A DNA stretch of 41,802 bases from Actinomycetes bacterium (GTDB taxonomy: Bacteria; Actinomycetota; Actinomycetes; Propionibacteriales; Propionibacteriaceae), in NCBI GenBank assembly GCA_023436925.1, contig JAEZHJ010000068.1:1-41802 (forward strand), written 5' to 3'. This document shows positions 40,022 to 41,802 of the stretch, one piece after another. A program made the position numbers and the translations under genes. Below the pieces are notes generated by a model. That model was given only the letters and a program-made list of their open reading frames with translations. It had not been told where the DNA came from and searched no databases. Each line of letters starts with the position of its first letter. Within the stretch, counting starts at the first letter, position 1.

Positions 40022-40446
40022 TGGATGCCGTCGTGCTGGCGCCCGGCGACGCCGCCGAGGCGGTCGACCTGTGGCACCGGACGGGGCTGACCCGGCCCTG
40101 GAACGACCCGTACGCCGATTTCGAGCGGGCGGTCAGCACAGCGTCGTCGGCGGTGCTCGGCGTCAGGGACGCGACCGGACGGCTGCTGGGCACCGCCATG
40201 GTCGGCCAGGACGGCCACCGCGGCTGGGTGTACTACCTGGCGGTGGATCCGGCCTGCCGCGGCACCGGACTGGGCCGGGACCTGATGGCGGCCTGCGAAC
40301 GGTGGCTGGCCGGGCGTGGGGTGCCGAAGATCCAGTTCATGGTCCGTTCCGACAACGCCGCGGTGCTGGGCTTCTACGAGCACCTCGGCTACCAGGCGCA
40401 GGACGTGGTGGTGCTCGGCCGTCGGCTGGACCGGCCGACGGCCTAG
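40021..40446 (+). CDS. GNAT acetyltransferase, YpeA-like
   Basis: A 141-residue acetyltransferase. LWHRTGLTRPWNDPYADFERA matches YpeA-type GNATs, YYLAVDPACRGTGLGRDLMAACE is the acetyl-CoA loop, and KIQFMVRSDNAAVLGFYEHLGY is the C-terminal signature. The substrate is unknown. The GTG shares its first base with the coaA stop, so translation is coupled. The short gap to the next convergent gene contains a GC hairpin (CCGGG...CCCGG, about 40455-40469). Confidence 0.85.
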   Translation: MDAVVLAPGDAAEAVDLWHRTGLTRPWNDPYADFERAVSTASSAVLGVRDATGRLLGTAMVGQDGHRGWVYYLAVDPACRGTGLGRDLMAACERWLAGRGVPKIQFMVRSDNAAVLGFYEHLGYQAQDVVVLGRRLDRPTA

Positions 40447-40488
40447 CCGACCGACCGGGTGCCGCCCGGCCAGAGGCCGGTGGTGGCG

Positions 40489-41382
40489 CTACGGGGTCTC
40501 GCCGGGGCTCGGCACAGCCTCCGACGGCGTGGCCGCCGGGGCGTCGTCGGTCTCGAAGCGGAGTTCGATCTGGTCGCCGTCGACGCTGATCGCGTAGCTG
40601 TAGCGGCCCGGCGGCAGCGGGGTCTCGCCCATGAAGTCGATCGGCTGCCAGCGGTGCTCGGTACCGTCCGCGGTGGCCAGGATGAGGGCGTACCGGTAGG
40701 CCAGCCCGACCGCGGCGTACCGGCCGGCGGCGCCGGCGGGCAGGTCGCCGAAGCCGATCGTCTGGTTGTCGGGGAAGGTCACGGTGACTTCGGTCAGGTC
40801 CACCTGTGAGGCGTTGCGGATCCTGACCTGCACCAGCTCGGCGGAGACCTCACCGGCCAGGTCGGACGGCAGCGCCCGCAGCAGGCTGCCGAACAGCGTC
40901 CCGGCGGGGTCGGCCAGGATCTCCGGGTCCCCGGCCGGATCCACCACCACTGTCCCGGGCAGCACCCGCAGCAGCGGACGGGTCCCCTGCGGCGGGGTGA
41001 CCACGAAGCCGCGGAAGCCGAGACCGGGGTCGGGCAGGTCGGTCAGCTCGAGCCCGGTCGGTTCCAGTCCTGGCAGCGCCTGGTAGAGCTCGTCGGCCAC
41101 CGCGGCCGGCAGCGGCACGGCGGGGTTCTCGCGGCCGGAGTACAGGTCGGCGGTCAGGATCGTGGCCGGTGGCGCGGCGGGCGCGGCCGGCAGGCCTCGG
41201 CCCAGCGCCGCCCAGACCGCGAGCCCGGCCACCACGACGAGGCCGGCGGCGATCGCCGGCCCGGCCCACCTCCGACCCGGTCCCGGCCGGCCACCCCGGA
41301 TCGGGGCCGGATCGTTCGTGACCGGCACGGACACCGCGTCATTCCGCTTCACGGCGCGGGAAGCGCGTTCGGGCTCATCCAT
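40489..41382 (-). CDS. Single-pass membrane-anchored protein of unknown function
   Basis: A 297-residue protein. It has about 40 basic, proline-rich cytoplasmic residues, one membrane helix (WAGPAIAAGLVVVAGLAVWAALG, about 39-61), and an extracytoplasmic domain. The late part (VQVRIRNASQVDLTEVTVTFPDNQTIGFGDLPAG, then HRWQPIDFMGETPLPPGRYSYAISVDGDQIELRFE) alternates like a beta-sandwich, and the tail is acidic and proline-rich. No family is recognised. ATG 41382 has GGAGG 8 nt upstream; a GTG at 41391 overlaps that site and is rejected. It lies between glmM and coaA, so a cell-wall role is possible but unproven. Confidence 0.65.
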   Translation of the reverse strand: MDEPERASRAVKRNDAVSVPVTNDPAPIRGGRPGPGRRWAGPAIAAGLVVVAGLAVWAALGRGLPAAPAAPPATILTADLYSGRENPAVPLPAAVADELYQALPGLEPTGLELTDLPDPGLGFRGFVVTPPQGTRPLLRVLPGTVVVDPAGDPEILADPAGTLFGSLLRALPSDLAGEVSAELVQVRIRNASQVDLTEVTVTFPDNQTIGFGDLPAGAAGRYAAVGLAYRYALILATADGTEHRWQPIDFMGETPLPPGRYSYAISVDGDQIELRFETDDAPAATPSEAVPSPGETP

Positions 41383-41498
41383 CAAGGCCACCTCCCTGGG
41401 GCAGCAGCCCGTCCGAGCGCGTCCTCAGGCAGCGGTCGAAGGTCGCCTCGTGCTGCGCGGCGCGATCCGCGAGCGGGGCCCGGGTGTCTGGTCGTCAC

Positions 41499-41504
41499 AC
41501 CCTA
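41499..41504 (-). promoter_or_regulatory. Candidate -10 element of the membrane-anchored gene
   Basis: TAGGGT on the minus strand, in the 166-bp gap after glmM. It would give a leader of about 110 nt, in which I see no riboswitch motif. Read-through from glmM is also possible. Confidence 0.3.
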
Positions 41505-41548
41505 GAAGAGTGGCTGGGCCGGGGTTTCGTTGCAGCGAGAGGGCTGTG

Positions 41549-41802
41549 CTACAGGCTCAACCGGGCGCGGACGACGCCGGCCAGCCGGTCGGCGACGTCG
41601 GCCGCCTGCTCGGTGGTGGCCGCCTCGACCATCACCCGCACCAGCGGCTCGGTGCCGGACGGGCGCAGCAGGACCCGGCCGGAGTCGCCGAGTTCTCGCG
41701 CGGCCGCGGTGACCGCGGCGTTCACCTCGGGGTCGAGGCCGGCCCGGGACTTGTTGACCCCGCCGACGTTGACCAGCACCTGCGGGAACCTGGTCATCAC
41801 CG
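41549..41802 (-). CDS. glmM: Phosphoglucosamine mutase, C-terminal fragment (window edge)
   Basis: The last 84 codons of GlmM, which turns glucosamine-6-phosphate into glucosamine-1-phosphate, the step after GlmS. FPQVLVNVGGVNKS and the phosphate-binding LLRPSGTEPLVRVMVEA are the diagnostic C-terminal motifs of phosphohexomutases of the GlmM type. The gene continues beyond 41802, so the active-site serine is not visible. Placement next to coaA and glmS is the standard actinobacterial order. Confidence 0.93.
   Translation of the reverse strand, partial: VMTRFPQVLVNVGGVNKSRAGLDPEVNAAVTAAARELGDSGRVLLRPSGTEPLVRVMVEAATTEQAADVADRLAGVVRARLSL

Noticed and set aside
40447..40488. GC hairpin between convergent genes as a strong terminator
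   Set aside because: Only a 5-bp stem and no T-run; too weak to call separately in DNA this GC-rich.

Overview
This 41.8 kb window is chromosomal sequence of a high-GC actinobacterium. Signs of this are the GuaB plus GuaB3 pair, an MptB-type polyprenol-phosphomannose mannosyltransferase, groES-groEL1 under two CIRCE operators, a conserved glmM-coaA-glmS-acpS-nnrD-tsaE-tsaB-rimI-tsaD gene neighbourhood, frequent ATGA/GTGA overlaps, and many leaderless starts (a -10 hexamer 6-7 nt before the start codon). Gene content suggests a Propionibacteriaceae-like or related genus; this is an inference, as no rRNA or species marker is present. No CRISPR array, tRNA, rRNA, integrase or transposase gene is seen.

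Left edge (1-1138). The first ~600 bases are much more AT-rich than the rest. They hold the tail of an unrecognised gene, a consensus-like SigA promoter, and a Firmicute-style transcriptional T-box leader whose features match tRNA-Cys. The leader precedes an EpsC/CysE-type serine acetyltransferase, giving tRNA-Cys control of cysteine synthesis. This block looks foreign to the rest of the window (transfer or assembly join).

Envelope and metabolism block (1.2-13 kb). It contains a GT1 glycosyltransferase, a GT39 membrane glycosyltransferase, a DUF998 membrane protein, an AroQ chorismate mutase, a rifampin-phosphotransferase-like PEP-utiliser with an unusual C-terminal membrane tail, the MptB-like mannosyltransferase, an aldo/keto reductase and a P2A (Ca2+-type) P-type ATPase.

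Central block (13-28 kb). It contains a TIGR01777 epimerase, guaB-guaB3 for GMP synthesis, a DUF3054 protein, an acyl-CoA-dehydrogenase-fold flavoprotein without the usual glutamate motif, a secreted beta-helix protein, groES-groEL1, a membrane-anchored Kelch-like protein, a GH13 glycosidase, a THUMP-like methyltransferase divergent from a small membrane protein, and hemC.

Right block (27.6-41.8 kb). The t6A genes (GNAT-TsaE fusion, TsaB, RimI, TsaD) form an overlapping minus-strand operon ending in a NUDIX hydrolase. tsaB carries an in-frame palindromic insertion. A trehalose import and cleavage cassette (treB-treC) and a membrane-anchored EIIA-like protein that has lost its phospho-histidine lie between nnrD and tsaE, where many actinobacteria have alr. 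Then come nnrD, acpS and glmS (minus), divergent from coaA and a GNAT gene, an unknown anchored protein, and the 3' end of glmM at the window edge. GlmS and GlmM together lead toward UDP-GlcNAc and the cell wall.
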